The notes under the pieces are model-generated. The model saw nothing but the letters and a program-made list of their open reading frames with translations, did not search any database and was not told the DNA's origin. DNA of 64,000 nt from Canna indica (taxonomy: Eukaryota > Streptophyta > Magnoliopsida > Zingiberales > Cannaceae): positions 33,172,001 to 33,236,000 of the forward strand of contig CP136896.1 in the NCBI GenBank assembly GCA_034359265.1. Direction: 5' to 3'. Of the stretch, positions 47,110-59,732 are shown piece by piece. The position numbers and the translations under genes are program-made. Each line of letters begins with the position of its first letter. Position 1 is the stretch's first letter.

Positions 47110-48275
47110 GTCTACATTCAAGTTTTTCCAAAAATTTAAGCACCCTATAATTTCCTTATAGTCATCTAGCATCATTGCCATATTCCTTAAATGTAGATTA
47201 CATGTCATAAGTGTAGAAATGTCTGAATATAATTATGCCACAGCACATAAGTTACAAGGGAATTATTCTACAACTACTACCATAATTAACAACATGCTTT
47301 CAACAATAAAGTAATTAAAATTTGCATTTAATCAATAAATTCCAGCAAGGTAGCAATTGATCTAACATGGAAATTTCAATAATAGCATTAGGATTTCGTT
47401 GAAGGAAACATCATAAATCATATACCATAGCTAGTAGTTTGTCATACATGCGTATTAAAGGAGGTGTTCTTCTACAAATCTAAAAAATGTATCTACTCAA
47501 AATTACAATAGATTCGTCAATCGCTAAATCTACAATTTCAATCGACGAACATTGTCCCTAAAAGATGTAATCAAGATACTCGATCGAATTCACCCTCCTC
47601 TCCACTCGGCCGAACCCTAAGCAAGGGTACATGGTTGGCCGAGCCTTCTTGAAGGGAAAAAAAGGTTAATTCGACCATGAAATCACAAGATCTAGTTACA
47701 TCAAAAAGGAATCGATCCAAGGGTTTAAACCACTCGAGGGAATTGGGGAAAATTTTGGCATGACCTTTCCCACTTTTTGTCTAGTCGGCCGGCCCTTGAA
47801 TCACCCCAAAATGATCGTCTAAAAACAAAATCCATACAACGATGAAGAACATGACTTGAGATTCGAGAAACGTTATCAATCGACAAGAAACGATGTGCAA
47901 AAACCTCGATTTATCACATCTATTCGGTTAGGCCACACGCCTCACCTACAAGCCGAGATTCGACCACTCACCTTGATCAAGGAAGTAGAATGGATGAGCG
48001 ACGATGATCTTGATCTTTCCGACGGTGGCACGAATCTGGTGCCATCTCCAAACTTTCGCCTCCTCCTTCTCCTTTCTCGGGCTGCGTGCAGCTCCCATAA
48101 TGAGTCGCACGACTTCTACGGGGATGTGGGATTAATTCCCTCATCTTCCCTTGACCATTGTGCCCCTCCCATTCACTTAGGCCCTACTTGACTCAATCTG
48201 AGCCCGATTCGAGCCCCGACTCGATCCGCGAACATGATTTCGGACTCGACTCTACTTAAACATATTATGATTAAG
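47110..48275 (-). repeat. Gypsy LTR, minus strand, part 3
   Basis: Reverse complement of the gypsy-1-like LTR interior: GGCATGACCTTTCCC near 47758, the complement of the AAGGTGAGTGG donor-like site near 47975, hairpin region near 48107. It meets pol sequence at ~48275 without a polypurine tract, so the LTR start and internal end are deleted. Confidence 0.8.
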
Positions 48276-49892
48276 GCCCAAAAAATTGGGCGCTCATCTT
48301 TCTTTTCTTTCCAAATCGAACTACCCCCTTCATGGGGGAGACCTTCAGGAGCACTAGGTCGCCTTCTGCGAACTCCAACTCTCTAGCTTTCTTGTCAGCA
48401 TACATCTTTTGGCGACTCTGGGCTGCTAACAATCTTTCCTTTATGATGTTCACCTTCTCCACCGCTTCTTCAACTAGATCAGGACCCACCATGAGAGATT
48501 CTCCGGCTTCAAACCAGCCCACTGGAGATCTACACTGCCGCCCATACAAGGCCTCAAAAAGAGCCATGCCAATGCTACTGTGATAGCTATTGTTGTAGGC
48601 GAACTCAATCAACGGTAGGTGTTTCTTCCAACCGCCAGCTAGGTCCAGAATGCAGGCACTCAGCATATCTTCGAAGGTTTGGATGGTTCTCTCTGACTGT
48701 CCGTCCGTCTGCGAATGGAAAACTGTGCTGAAGCGCACCTGAGAACCCAAGGCTTCCTGGAAGGACTACTAAAACCGGGCTATGAACTGGGTACCTCGAT
48801 CCGATATAATCATAATTGGGGTACCATGGTATGCTATAATCCTGTCCAAGAATAGTCTGGTGTACTGCTCAGCAGAAAAGGTGGTATTGACAGGAATGAA
48901 ATGAGCGGTCTTTGTCAACCGATCTACCACCACCCAAATGGAATCAAATCCCCCCCTTGACTTAGGCAACCATGTCACTAGATCTATAGTAATCTTTTAC
49001 CACTTCTAGTCGGGAACTTCGAGGTTTTATAGCAGCCCTGCGGGCTTCAGGTGTTCGGCCTTCACTTGCTGGCAGACCAAACACTTGGATACGAACTCTA
49101 CTACCTCCCTTTTCATGCCCTTCCACCAGTAATGCTGTCTTAAGTCTCGGTACATTTTGGTGGCTCCCGGATGCATCGTATAAGTAGATCGATGCCCCAG
49201 CTCCAGAACCTGCCTGCGCACCTCTGCCATATTAGGCACCACTATTCGGTCTCTAAACCTTAAGACATCCTCTGAGTCCAACTTGAAGCCATTCTCCGCA
49301 TCACCTCTCTGCACTAAGTCCTTTGTCAGGGCACAGAAGGCCTTTTCCCTCTCTGCGGTACACAACATATCCACTAGTGTGGATTGTACCCGCATATGCA
49401 CCACCAGGGCACCCTAAGCTGACACTGCTAGAACTGCTCCCCCATCCAAACACAATGTCAATTCTTGCGCTAGCGGTATCCTCCCGACTGCCAAATGGGC
49501 TAGGCTGCCCATGGACTTCTTGCTCAGCGCGTCCACCACCACATTGGCCTTCCCAAGGTGATACAAGATGCTACACTCAGAATCTTTCAGAAGTTCCAGC
49601 CATCTTCGCTGCCTTAAACTGAGCTCCTTTTGGGTGAGCAAGTACTGGAGGCTTTTGTGGTCAGTATAAATTTCACATGTCTCACCGTACAAGTAGTGGC
49701 GCAATAGCTTCAGAGCAAACACTACCACCGCTAGTTCCAAATCATGTCCTGGGTAATTCTTTTCATGAACTTTCAACTAGCGAGATGCATATGCGATCAC
49801 TCTGCCATACTGCATCAGAACACAACCCAGGCCAACCCGAGAGGCATCGCAGTATACCACAAATCCTCTCGAGCCCGAAGGTACAACCATAA
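48276..49892 (-). pseudogene. pol: Gypsy element 2 pol fragment (RNase H-integrase)
   Basis: Minus strand, close relative of gypsy 1 pol. It begins inside RNase H ([20 protein letters not shown] at ~49868-49800; [14 protein letters not shown] near 49660). It passes the integrase finger (GHRSTYTMHPGATKMYRDLRQHYWWKGMK, then CLVCQQ) and the core (WLPKSRGGFDSIWVVVDRLTKTAHF; IISDRGTQF near 48800, where gypsy 1 has SDCDTQF). It ends in the integrase C-terminal region at VRFGKKRKMS. Gag, protease, most of reverse transcriptase and the chromodomain are missing. Stops occur near 49778, 49413 and 48768. Confidence 0.9.
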
Positions 49893-50679
49893 TTGGTGCT
49901 GATTTTTAGTTATTTTTCAAAACATGCTCAGATACATTCAAACTTTTATGACACCACTTAATGATCATGTAAAGAGTGTATGTCAAGTTTGAAATGAAGA
50001 TTATGTCCTTAAGCCAAGATATCAACCTAGCATGATTTCATTCAAAACTAGGCTAGTTATCATGAAACTTGTTAAGTGTCAATCTTATCATTTACTCATG
50101 GTTTTTGAAATTTAAACCTATGGACACCTAACAAGAGTAAATCTAAACATGTTCCTCAAATAGGTATTGAAAATGGGACATCTAAGTCAATTTGTTGACT
50201 TGGGTCAACTTAGTTCCAAAGAGGTTATCGTGAAATGACCTCTATGTCATTTTATCCATATCCATATGATTTTTTTCATTCTAAGTGCATGGAAACATGT
50301 CATACCTATTCCTAAACATGTTTATGAAGTTTGGATTTAAAATGAAGTATCCAAGTCAATTTATTGACTTGGGTCAAACTTTTTCAAGTTTAAGTCTCCT
50401 AAAGTGATCTAGTTATCACCTTGTTCATCTACACATGAATTTTTAAGTTTAAATACCTAGTATCATGTGATATGTGTATCTAAACATGTTTATTGGGTGT
50501 AGACTTAAAAATGAAGTCTCCAATGACAAATCATAACCTAGAGCAAGTTTCATTTAAGAAAATTTGCCTAAGTACTAAAATTCATCATACTCATGAGATT
50601 TCATTGACTTAACATGCAATTACAATCATAAGTATATAGAGACACCAATAACACATGAATGTTGAGGTATTATACTCAT
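49893..50679 (-). other. Copia C spacer, distal part
   Basis: Reversed counterpart of copia A ~31750-32510, including TTGTTGACTTGG-type repeats at 50190 and 50362. Non-coding. Confidence 0.75.
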
Positions 50680-51844
50680 TGACCCAGGGTTTCTCCCTTG
50701 TGTTCTATTCTCTCTATGATTATTTTGATGATAACAAACCAAGTTTTAACAAGGTATTTTGATGATAAAAGATTGAAGCTAGTACCTTTGCTCGTGGCAT
50801 CATCCCGATACGACAAATCTTTAAGGCGATTTATAGAAGTTCGATGTGTGCACTGAAGATGCCTTGGATGAGTCTAGAGAACATGCAAAACACCTTGAAA
50901 GCTCTCAAAATTGACGCACGCAAAACACAAAAACCTGGAAATGAAGAACGCGAAGAAAAATCAGCAAAAAAAGCTAATTCCCCAAGTTTGGTTGCAAATC
51001 CGATCGTTCGAACTATGCTCGGAACTCACAGAAGGCTCCAGTCATTTGGGCGATCGATCGACGATCGACCAGCAAGCAACCGGGCATCGCCAACGAGCAG
51101 ATAAATGCCCGTTGATGAGCCATGTTGTTTTAGGGGTTATAAATACCTACCCCAAACTCTCTCTCTCTTGTTGTTGTTGATGCTTCTAAGCCTCAAATAG
51201 TCATCTCTAGCATCTCCTAAGCTCGTCCTTAATCAAATCCTTAAAACCTAGCTATTGATCCCTCATCCTCAAGTGTTCTTCAAGCTTGCTAGGCTCAAGA
51301 AGAAGAGGTGATCTTATTATGATAAATCCTCTTTTCTCTCTTCTTGTGATTGAAGTACGTGTTTTTAGTTTGTTTTACATTGATATAATTTGATTGTGTA
51401 ATAGACCTAGTGTAGGGTCTTGTGAGTTGTGGTTACCTTGGTGTATAAGGTGTAAAGCCACTTGTGTAAACTAGGTTAGAGGTAGTTCTTAGGTATTGAG
51501 GTGGGAAAGCTCACTCGGTGTGAAGGTGGATACTTTCGGTTGTGGAAGTGCCTTCTATGTGAGTGTAGGGTCTTTTCGGTATAAAATCCTCGATTGTAAG
51601 CTACTTGTAACTTAGTGGATTTGTGTGAAATTCTAAGCACGGTGCTTAGGTAGTGGAGTAGGCGGTGTTGCTAAACCACTATAAATCCTCGTGTTAGCAT
51701 TGCTATCTTTGTTTATGTTTAATTGTTTCATTATTTAGTCAATAAATTGCACTTGCCTAAATAATTTAAGAAATGATTAAAATGGAATTTAAGTGACAAG
51801 TTTAGTTAACACACTATTCACCCCCCTCTAGTGTGACCATTTCA
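50680..51844 (+). mobile_element. Diverged copia LTR inserted in copia C
   Basis: TGACCCAGGGTTTCTCCC to CTCTAGTGTGACCATTTCA, with the shared TTTTGATGATAACAAAC near the start, short TCGATCGACGATCGACC palindromes (51050-51070), TATAAATACC (51137) and the CACCCCCCTCTAGTGTG end block. Copia C sequence continues on both sides. No matching 5-bp duplication could be read. Confidence 0.75.
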
Positions 51845-52761
51845 GTTATAATACTAAGATTCTAGTGAAAAGTAAAATCATACCTCATACAAGAATATCT
51901 TGCCAAACAAGTCTTCTTCATTCTTATTAGCTTTAGCCTTCTATAAACATAGTTTCAACTTGCAAGTGAGCTTCATCAGTATCATAATGAAATTAAGGCT
52001 ACTAGCAAATTAACCATACCAAATAGTAAAGAGGGATTCAAATATCATTTTCAAAATACATCTTTGCTAGATAGTTTGAAATCTATTTAAAATGAAATCA
52101 AGTGATACCAAAATGAATTTAAAAGATTACAAAAATAATAAATATGAAAACATTGATCTCCAACCCATCCTATGGGTTGAAAATCGGAAGGCCACAATGA
52201 GCCTACGATTTAGAACCGCAAGGTCGCATGAGCCCGTTATAGGCTACATAGGTCTCCGAGGAGACCAAAAATCAAAAATCAAAAACATTTTTGAAATTCA
52301 TATCAAGAGCGGAAAATCTTCTAATGTTAAGCATATATCAAAACTCCAACTCTAATTTAAGCAAGTAGATATAGGAGATGATACCAAAATCTTTGATGCC
52401 AACCTTTCCTAAGGCATCAAGGTAGTTTGAAGTTTCAACCGACTAAAGACTCTTCATTGGGGTCCTTGGTCAACTTCAACATACCATCAATTATCTTTTA
52501 ACCTTGTGTGGTAGCTCCCCTTGCAAAAGAAAATGAGACTTTTGGTACCCAAATGACTTTGGGTCCTTGGGAGTTAAAGGGCTTAGGAATCCAAATTGTC
52601 CTTGCCACACTTGGATTCATCTTAAAAGTGCAATCATAAATGGCATGCCCGTAAACACCACAACAAAATCAATGTTCATTAAATATCTTCTATTCATTAT
52701 TCTTATGGACATGAGGTGTAAGGTTGGAATGCTTAACATGATGTGCATGATGAAAGTGAGC
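51845..52761 (-). other. Copia C spacer and gag end
   Basis: Reversed counterpart of copia A ~30780-31750. Includes gag's C-terminal WVPK region (~52500-52600) and the second zinc knuckle, whose first cysteine codon is a TGA stop (~52675). Interrupted at TGAGC by the gypsy solo LTR. Confidence 0.75.
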
Positions 52762-55323
52762 TGTAAGACCCGAAAAAAGTTTCCTAATATAAAAAAAAAA
52801 TTGTTTTGGTGAAGCGCGTCGGACCTGGGGGTAGTCGAGTTGAGCCTCAGGATCGCCTTGAGTGAAAAGGTATGACTCGGCTAATGAATCATGAAGTTTA
52901 TTGGATAATTAACTTTCCTTTTATAAAATCATACCTTAAATTAAGTTAACTCGAGTCATGTTATGGGTTGGGTCGGAACCCGAGTCGAGTTCGGGTTTAG
53001 TCAACTTCCGAGTATGACTTAAGTGAGCCTTGAAACCATCTTTGGAAAGATGGTTGAGGGGATAAACCCCCCCCCCCCATATGGCAGTCGTGCGACTAAA
53101 CCATTGAGTCGCACAAGGCCGCAAGGGAGAAAGAGGAGAAGGAGCAAGGAGGGGGCTTGGGGCTTGGATCGATCCTTATTTCTTGGGAGAATTCACGTCG
53201 TCGCCGGAAATTATCAAGTCGTCACCACTCGATCCTTATTTCTTGGCGATCTAGGTGAGTGGTTAAGGCTTTAACAGTTTGGGGGAGGCGGGTGGCCGAA
53301 CCCTAGATGATAGGTCGAGTTCTCACGATTTTTCCCGACGATCCATGATTTCAACGATATGTACTCACTGTTTTATGATGTTTCTTGTCGGATCTCACTA
53401 TTTTAATCGCTGATTGGTGTATTTTTGGGGCTGCCGAGTCATGGGAAAAGGGGAAAGGTCATGCCGAAATTTTCTCTGATTCCCTTGACGGCGAGAAGGC
53501 CCTTAGATGCCCTTATACCACTGTTTTGATGTAGTCCTTTGAACTCCTCACGTAATATGAAGCATGTCCCCTCTAAAGCCCCATGAAGTGGCCGAATGAA
53601 CCATAAGACTCATGAAGAGGGTTTGGCCAAGGGTGAGGGGAAGGGTAAGTTGATCATTAGTATTTAAGAAGTATGTGGAATTGAAGAGACAAAGTATAGC
53701 TAAAGTCTCTTCCAGCTTTCCCTACCCCAAGGACCTTGGCCGAGCAAGGTTTCCCTTGCTCATGGTCCAGCCAAGGTTGGGGAGAGGAGGAGGGACTTGC
53801 CTTAGATGGAAATTTCATGATCTTAGGGATCACATATAGGGATATGACAATACTTAGGAAGAACACCAAACTTAGCAAGTAGCTTAATTGATTTGAATTG
53901 TAGAAATGCTAGATTGTAACCATACTTAGCATTTGATCCTTAAACTTGGATGTTGACAATGTTACCATGTTTTATAATTCATACATGTTATTTAAATTTA
54001 TTATTACCTTGCCATGCTAGATAGTTGCTCCTTATTGTGCTAATATACCTAAGGTAGTATAAGAATTGTTAGGTATGTGCATTATGATTATATATGATGA
54101 ACGATGTAATATTTGAGCATTTTTCTTTAGATTATGCATGCTACCCTAAATGTCCTTGGATGGTATTCCAAGGTTGACTCACGAAAATTCTCACCTAAGA
54201 CAGTGTAGAAGACTAGGTAACATGTAAGGTGTCCCTAGATGTTCATAGTACATTTATGGAAACTTAGATATGAGACGATAACACTTCTATGACTGCTTGT
54301 GTATTTTTGGAAACTTAGAGATTGTAGGTGCACATATACTAAAAGGGGCGGCATGAATTGTTGACCCGATAGCCGGACATGGCTAGATACGGGCAAAGGC
54401 CCGGAGTATATATATATATATATATATGAAAACCTTAGGATATTGATTGTATAATGTGCTTGAGATGGTCCGCCGAGGAGAGAGGAGGTCGAAAATGACC
54501 AATGCTCAACTCGGCCAGTTGGGTCTAGAGGTGCGCCCGCGGGCCCGCTAGGTGCCAGACCCCAGTTGGGTGAGACTAGCTATCCTTACCCCAGATGGTA
54601 TCCGGAGATTAGTTGCCATCCTAGTCGACGGCCCGGGATTGTTTGTTTGCATCTTGAGATGATGTGGCCGATGGCCAGTATGATACTACCCGATATGGTA
54701 GGGATGGCTGTAGCCGAAATATATTGCTATGAGTAGGCCGGATGCCAAAGGCGTGATAAGCCAAGGTGGCAGGTTATCATGTACAATGGATACTGATGGA
54801 TCCATTGAGGGTCTTTAGTTGCATTTGAAACACACTTTACCTCCTTGTACATTCCTTTATTTCCTTGTAATATATATATACGCATGACCGAGGCTTATGT
54901 CGAGGCTCAATTGAGCCACTCACTGAGTCCCAAGTGGACTCACAGTTTATTTCTATTTTTGCAGAGCATGAGCAGTAGCTTGGTGTCGACATGGTGCAGC
55001 TGGAGGGCAGAGGCGGTGCCTTATCTCGTAGCGGCGTCCAAGAGTCTTAGACTAGTCCTTAGATATGTTGGTTTTATTTTCTGCACTGACGTTGAAAAAA
55101 AAAAGGGATTGTAAAACTTGATAATTGACCATTGGATTTGATGTTGATGTTTCATCTTGTTTTGAAAAACTTATATACATTGTGATTTGCAAACTTTTAT
55201 AAAGTATGTTGAGTTTTTCTCTCTGTCGATATGTTTTGGCTTCTTGATGTCAGTGTAGACAGTAGGCTACAGGGCAAGATGTGGGCCCTGGCTGGTCACA
55301 CTGCCCTCAGTTGGGGTGTGACA
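52762..55323 (+). mobile_element. Solo LTR, gypsy-1 family
   Basis: TGTAAGACCCGAAAAAAG to GTTGGGGTGTGACA, with perfect duplication TGAGC (52757-52761, 55324-55328). Closely related to the LTRs of gypsy 1, and it shows the full terminus those lack. Hairpin region 53087-53112, donor-like GT at 53255, (TA)n 54407-54427, acceptor-like TTTGCAG near 54963. Inserted in copia C gag. Confidence 0.95.
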
Positions 55324-56326
55324 TGAGCATTCTTAGGTGATACATTTTTGTTCCTAGGATTTCTATAAGATGAAACATTTTTATTTCTAGAATTCCTACT
55401 CAAGACCAAATCCCTATTTTTCAAATCATTTATGTACTTTTGTAAGGCATGTAATTGAGTTTTTAACATGATATTTTCATTCTTTAAATTATCATTTTTA
55501 TGTTTCATGTCCTTAATCTCAAATTCCATATCATCATGGCATGAATCAAATGACCTAGATTTCAATTTTCATTTTCCAATTTGAATTCATGCAAGCAAGA
55601 ATTAAGCATCACATTTTCTTTCTATAACATTTTATTTTCCTTATCCTTTTTAATTAGCAAGGCATACATGTTTTTGTACTCATCCATTAATTCATGTTTT
55701 TAATTAGCAAGAGGATGCTTCACTTTAGTGGAATGAGGATGTGGAAGCATTCTACCTCTTCTTTGCCTTGTTCTTCATGGTAGGGCAATTCTTCTTCACA
55801 TGCTGTTTTTCTTTGCACACATGACAAATCACCTTCCTTTTCGATTTTTAGTGCTCCGATGACTAGAGGCACTATGGGCTTCAAAAACCAAATTAGTATT
55901 GGGTGGATGACAATTGTCATCAATCCCCTCATCTAGTGTATTGAGCTCATTGGTTTTTGCATAATTATAAAGCATGTTTAAACAACCCCAAATATCGAAA
56001 GATCACATTTTCAATGGACAATGGACCTTTCCAAAGATCACATTTTCCAAGGAACAAAATATGCAATTCATAGCTTTAGCATTTGACTCAAACATATCTA
56101 TTTGTTCTTGGGTCCATGTATTCATGTTTTCCTTAGGTTCAATGTCTTTAGTCTTTACCATGTTGAACACACCTAAACCTTGAGTCTTTAAGAATATGTA
56201 CATTCTTCCCTTTAAAAGACCAAAGTTAGACTCGTCGAACCTAGGAGGTATAGACGTTACCAACTCTAGTGTCATTTTCTGGATCAAGGCTAGATGTAGA
56301 CGAGATGGTGAAATCTCAATCGACAA
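55324..56326 (-). pseudogene. gag: gag of copia C (broken)
   Basis: Minus-strand N-terminal and central gag, continuing beyond the solo LTR to ~52500. N-terminus SIPPRFDESNFGLLKGRMYIFLKT at ~56255-56180 matches copia A gag, with ENMNTWTQEQ near 56130. The first knuckle region (~55830-55790) is degraded: its codons are split between frames. A coiled-coil-like stretch lies at 55565-55430. Several frame changes and stops. As in A, no protease or pol follows. Confidence 0.8.
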
Positions 56327-56329
56327 GCC

Positions 56330-56343
56330 GCTCCAATACCAAA
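56330..56343 (-). other. Degraded primer site of copia C
   Basis: GCTCCAATACCAAA, against the expected GCTCTGATACCAAT, adjacent to the LTR end. Confidence 0.75.
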
Positions 56344-58825
56344 TGTTGGTGAAATGGCGTACACTAGAGAGGGGGAGAGGGGGAGGGGGGGGGGAGTGAA
56401 TAGTGTGTTATCTAAACTTTTCGCCTAATTTCGATTTTAATCATTTATTACAATCTTTAGGCTAATGAAAATTCAAAGACTAAACGCGGAAGCGATAATA
56501 AAATAATTAAACACAAACAAAGATAACAATGCTAACATAATGATTTATAGCGGTTCGGCCTCAATGCCTACTCCACTACCTAAGCAGCCCACTTAGGATT
56601 TCCAAACTTGAATTTACTAGATTATGAGTGTTTCCTTGCAATGAGAAATTTATACTGAAGAGTCTCCGCTCTCAAGCTAAGTCACTTCCACACCAGAAAG
56701 TCTCCACCTTCTTACCGTGAGCACTCTTCCACCTCAAACCCTAAGGTGCTGTTTGGTTAGTGAAAATTATTTTATGGTTTGGTTTCAGTGAAACTGAAAA
56801 TTTGGTTTCGAAAATTTGGTTTTGGTTTCTAGTTTTCAGTTTTCTGAAAACGCGTTTGGTTAATAAAAACAACATCAGTTTTAGTTAGTTGAAACCAGTA
56901 AATATTTATTTGATTATAAAAAATAATATTAATTTTCCTTGAACATTTTTAGTAGTAATTAAATGTTTAGTTAGTTTACAAAATTAAATATTTGTTAATA
57001 TGGTTACAAAATATTTAAATGATTTAATTAATTAAGTTATTGGTAATTTAAGATTTTTTTGTTCAATTAGATATAAAAATTAATTAATAGTTATTATAAA
57101 ATTTCAAAAAAAAAACAAGTCCAATGATCTAAAATTAGGTTTGATTAAATTATAAATGGACCAACTTTAAGAAAATTGAGTTATTTAAAATTTGGGTTTG
57201 AGTCAATTAGATATAAATTGGTTTAATTATTTTATAAATTTAAGATAAAAGTTTGAGTTAAAAATGATGATTTTTATTTTTATTTTTAAAAATTCGATAT
57301 AGTTTGATTTATTTTTAAATTAATTAATTTTATAAAAAAATATTTATAATTACAAAGTTGTCACAGCATTTTGATAACGAAACCGACAGTCTCGAAACCA
57401 CAGAAAACAACATTCTGTTGTTTTCATTTTTATTAAGAAAACTGGTTTCGTTTTCATTCTGGTTTCGATTCAGTTTCACGAAAACACTAAACCAAACACG
57501 TTTTCGTAAGCAGTTTTGGTTTCAGTGAAACTGAAACCATAAAAACAGACTTGGTTTCGCTAACCAAACAGGCCCTAAGGTACAACAATCACTAATCCTA
57601 GTAAATCAATCTACCCAGTGGACTTATGCTTCAAAAAAAAAGGCTACCACCCAATCTAACAAACGTAGAAACCTAGGTTTACACAAGTTCAAATACAATG
57701 AAATAAACAACAAAATACAACAACTAATGGAACAATAATCAAACCAAAGTATACTTAGCTTTAAAAGAAACTCCCTAGTCCTCTTGATGCCTCAATGTGA
57801 TGAATCGATGAAGTTTGAGGGCTCAATCAAGAAAGTGAGGATCAAAGCTAGGATTTACAAAGAATCTCTCAATGAAAGCTTTAAGAATGATCAAAGATGG
57901 CTCAATGGAGTGTGGGATCAACAAGGAAGGCTTCTCATGGTTGGTATTTAAATGCCATGAGGAGAGATGGCCTCAACAGCCATCCCAACGGTCAAATTTT
58001 TGCCCGTTGGCACCACCCGGTATGTGGTCGGTTGAGCGACCGGCCATCGACCAGAGCACACTACCCATTTTGGGTTGTGACCAGTCGATGGCCGGCTGAT
58101 GGCCGATTGACCGGCCCATCGATTGCTCAACGGCCGATAAGAGTAAAACAACCCAATTTTGGCTGAGTTTTTTGCTCGTTGTTCGTTTCTAGGTTTCGTC
58201 TTCGCTAGGTCTTCTTATATAATATTTATTAACTACTTTAAAACATAAATGTTATATAAGGATTACCCCCCATTTGGATTTAATAAAAATATCTAGAAAA
58301 TCAAAATCCATAAGAATCAAAAGCTAACTATTGAGGTCTAGTACAAATTTCAGAAAATAAAAATTTTATAATCTCTCGGGTCAATTATGAATTGGTTAAA
58401 ATCTTCCAAAAATTACTTAAAAATATGTCGTTAACTTGTTTTTACCTAAGGAACAATTAACGGGACTTTTGATGCCAAGTAAATGTCTAGGTCATATAGC
58501 CCTCCAATGAGCTCCCTAGGCTTAGTGAATTTCAGGGCCATTTTCTAATTTTCATGTTTTGGGGTTCGGGTTTGGCTTTTGGGTTTCTTTGCATCATCTT
58601 GAGGATTTACAACACATGCTAGATACCTTAAACCTAAACTCTATCTTTCCAACGAAATCCGAGCATCAACGAGAGTCCTTGTCGATTTCTCTGATTTTTC
58701 CGATCGGGGATGTCATGCACAAACCGACTTGGAACCTGAAAATATTTCTCCATGAAAACATTAGTTCCATGTTTGTTATCATCAAAACCAAGATTGAGAC
58801 CAAGGTTTAAAACCTTAGGCCAACA
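56344..58825 (-). repeat. 5' LTR of copia C with hAT insertion
   Basis: TGTTGGTGAAATGG to CTTAGGCCAACA on the plus strand, reversed A-family LTR of ~1.65 kb once the hAT at 56747-57572 is removed. Near the terminus it has a long G-rich run (56376-56396). Palindromes are few and decayed (58018-58130). Confidence 0.88.
56747..57572. mobile_element. hAT-type non-autonomous element
   Basis: The 8-bp duplication CCCTAAGG is perfect (56739-56746 and 57573-57580). Inverted ends are TGCTGTTTGGTTAGTGAAA and GCCTGTTTGGTTAGCGAAA (on opposite strands). Subterminal regions are crowded with GGTTTC/GAAACC and TCAGTGAAACTGAAA motifs. The AT-rich centre lacks a transposase. Confidence 0.93.
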
Positions 58826-59732
58826 TTGCTATGGGTTCGTACCACTAGGCTTATGAGGAGGATAAAGGGAGGTCCGTTGGGGGCGACCAAGAGTGCTTTA
58901 CGGGGACCTGGAGCCAAAGGATCACGATGGGTTCACACTGTGGGGCTTATGTAGCGAACATTGCTCTAGCCTCGAGTTTTGAGGAGAGTGACTGAGTGCT
59001 TGCCTTGCTTCCAGGAGTCCTGCCCCACTGTGGCGGTTGCGTTGACGTCCTCCTATATTTCCTCCCTTACTTCGGCCTCCCCCACTTTGTCAACGATAGT
59101 TCCTAGTCTGCTTGACTAGGTCTAACAATGCCAACGAGGGAATGTAGTCCAACTAATTGGGCTCCCCCGCTCTCAGTGACATCAAAAGTGATAAGAGTGT
59201 CATGGATACTGCTGTAGTGATTAGGGATGTTAACGAGGCAGGTTCGGTGAGGGTAGTGCCGCCGCCGCACCCGTAACTGTTCACTAAACCCGTCTCCCAT
59301 ACCCGTACCCACACCCGCACCTACAACGGGTATCCGTCACCTATCTCGGCGCAGGTAATTAATACATGTAGATATCTACATTTACCCATTTAAGCAGTTA
59401 CAAAAAAAAAATTCATTTTGTTTTAATAATATACCATCAACAATTCTCATTCAACCCCTATTAATAACTTGGTTGAGAAACACTAAACCATAAAAAAAAT
59501 ACGTAACAATTAAATACCAAACCATAAAATTATCTTAAGAAATAGCAATATTCATTCATGCAATATAAAATTTAAAACCAAAGTACTTTCAAATAAAATT
59601 GGGAATTAATATAATATATAAAAATATATTATGTTTAGATAGATGAAATCTTATGAATAAATGATTTAGATTTATTTTTAAACTTTCCATTATATATTAA
59701 TATAAAATGACAGTAGACTCTTAGGAAACTTT
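58826..59732. other. Unassigned spacer
   Basis: No gene recognised. 58826-59210 is moderately GC-rich and of unknown origin. Around 59222-59345 lies a MITE-like end (TTAGGGATGTTAACGAGGCAG, then ACCCGTACCC/ACCCGCACC runs) similar in style to the GTCGGG elements. 59400-59732 is AT-rich. Confidence 0.4.

Larger units (their letters stand above)
49893..58825 (-). mobile_element. Copia C: gag-only element, minus strand, 3' part missing
   Basis: On the minus strand: 5' LTR 58825-56344 (with a hAT insert), degraded primer site 56343-56330, broken gag 56326-52500 and spacer to ~49893, where it is cut at the junction with gypsy 2. Sequence order matches copia A (31110-32500 region reversed). Interrupted by LTRs at 50680-51844 and 52762-55323. 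No pol, as in A. Confidence 0.85.

Noticed and set aside
50680..51844. Target duplication for the diverged copia LTR.
   Set aside because: Flanks CTCAT and GTTAT do not match, so no duplication is claimed.
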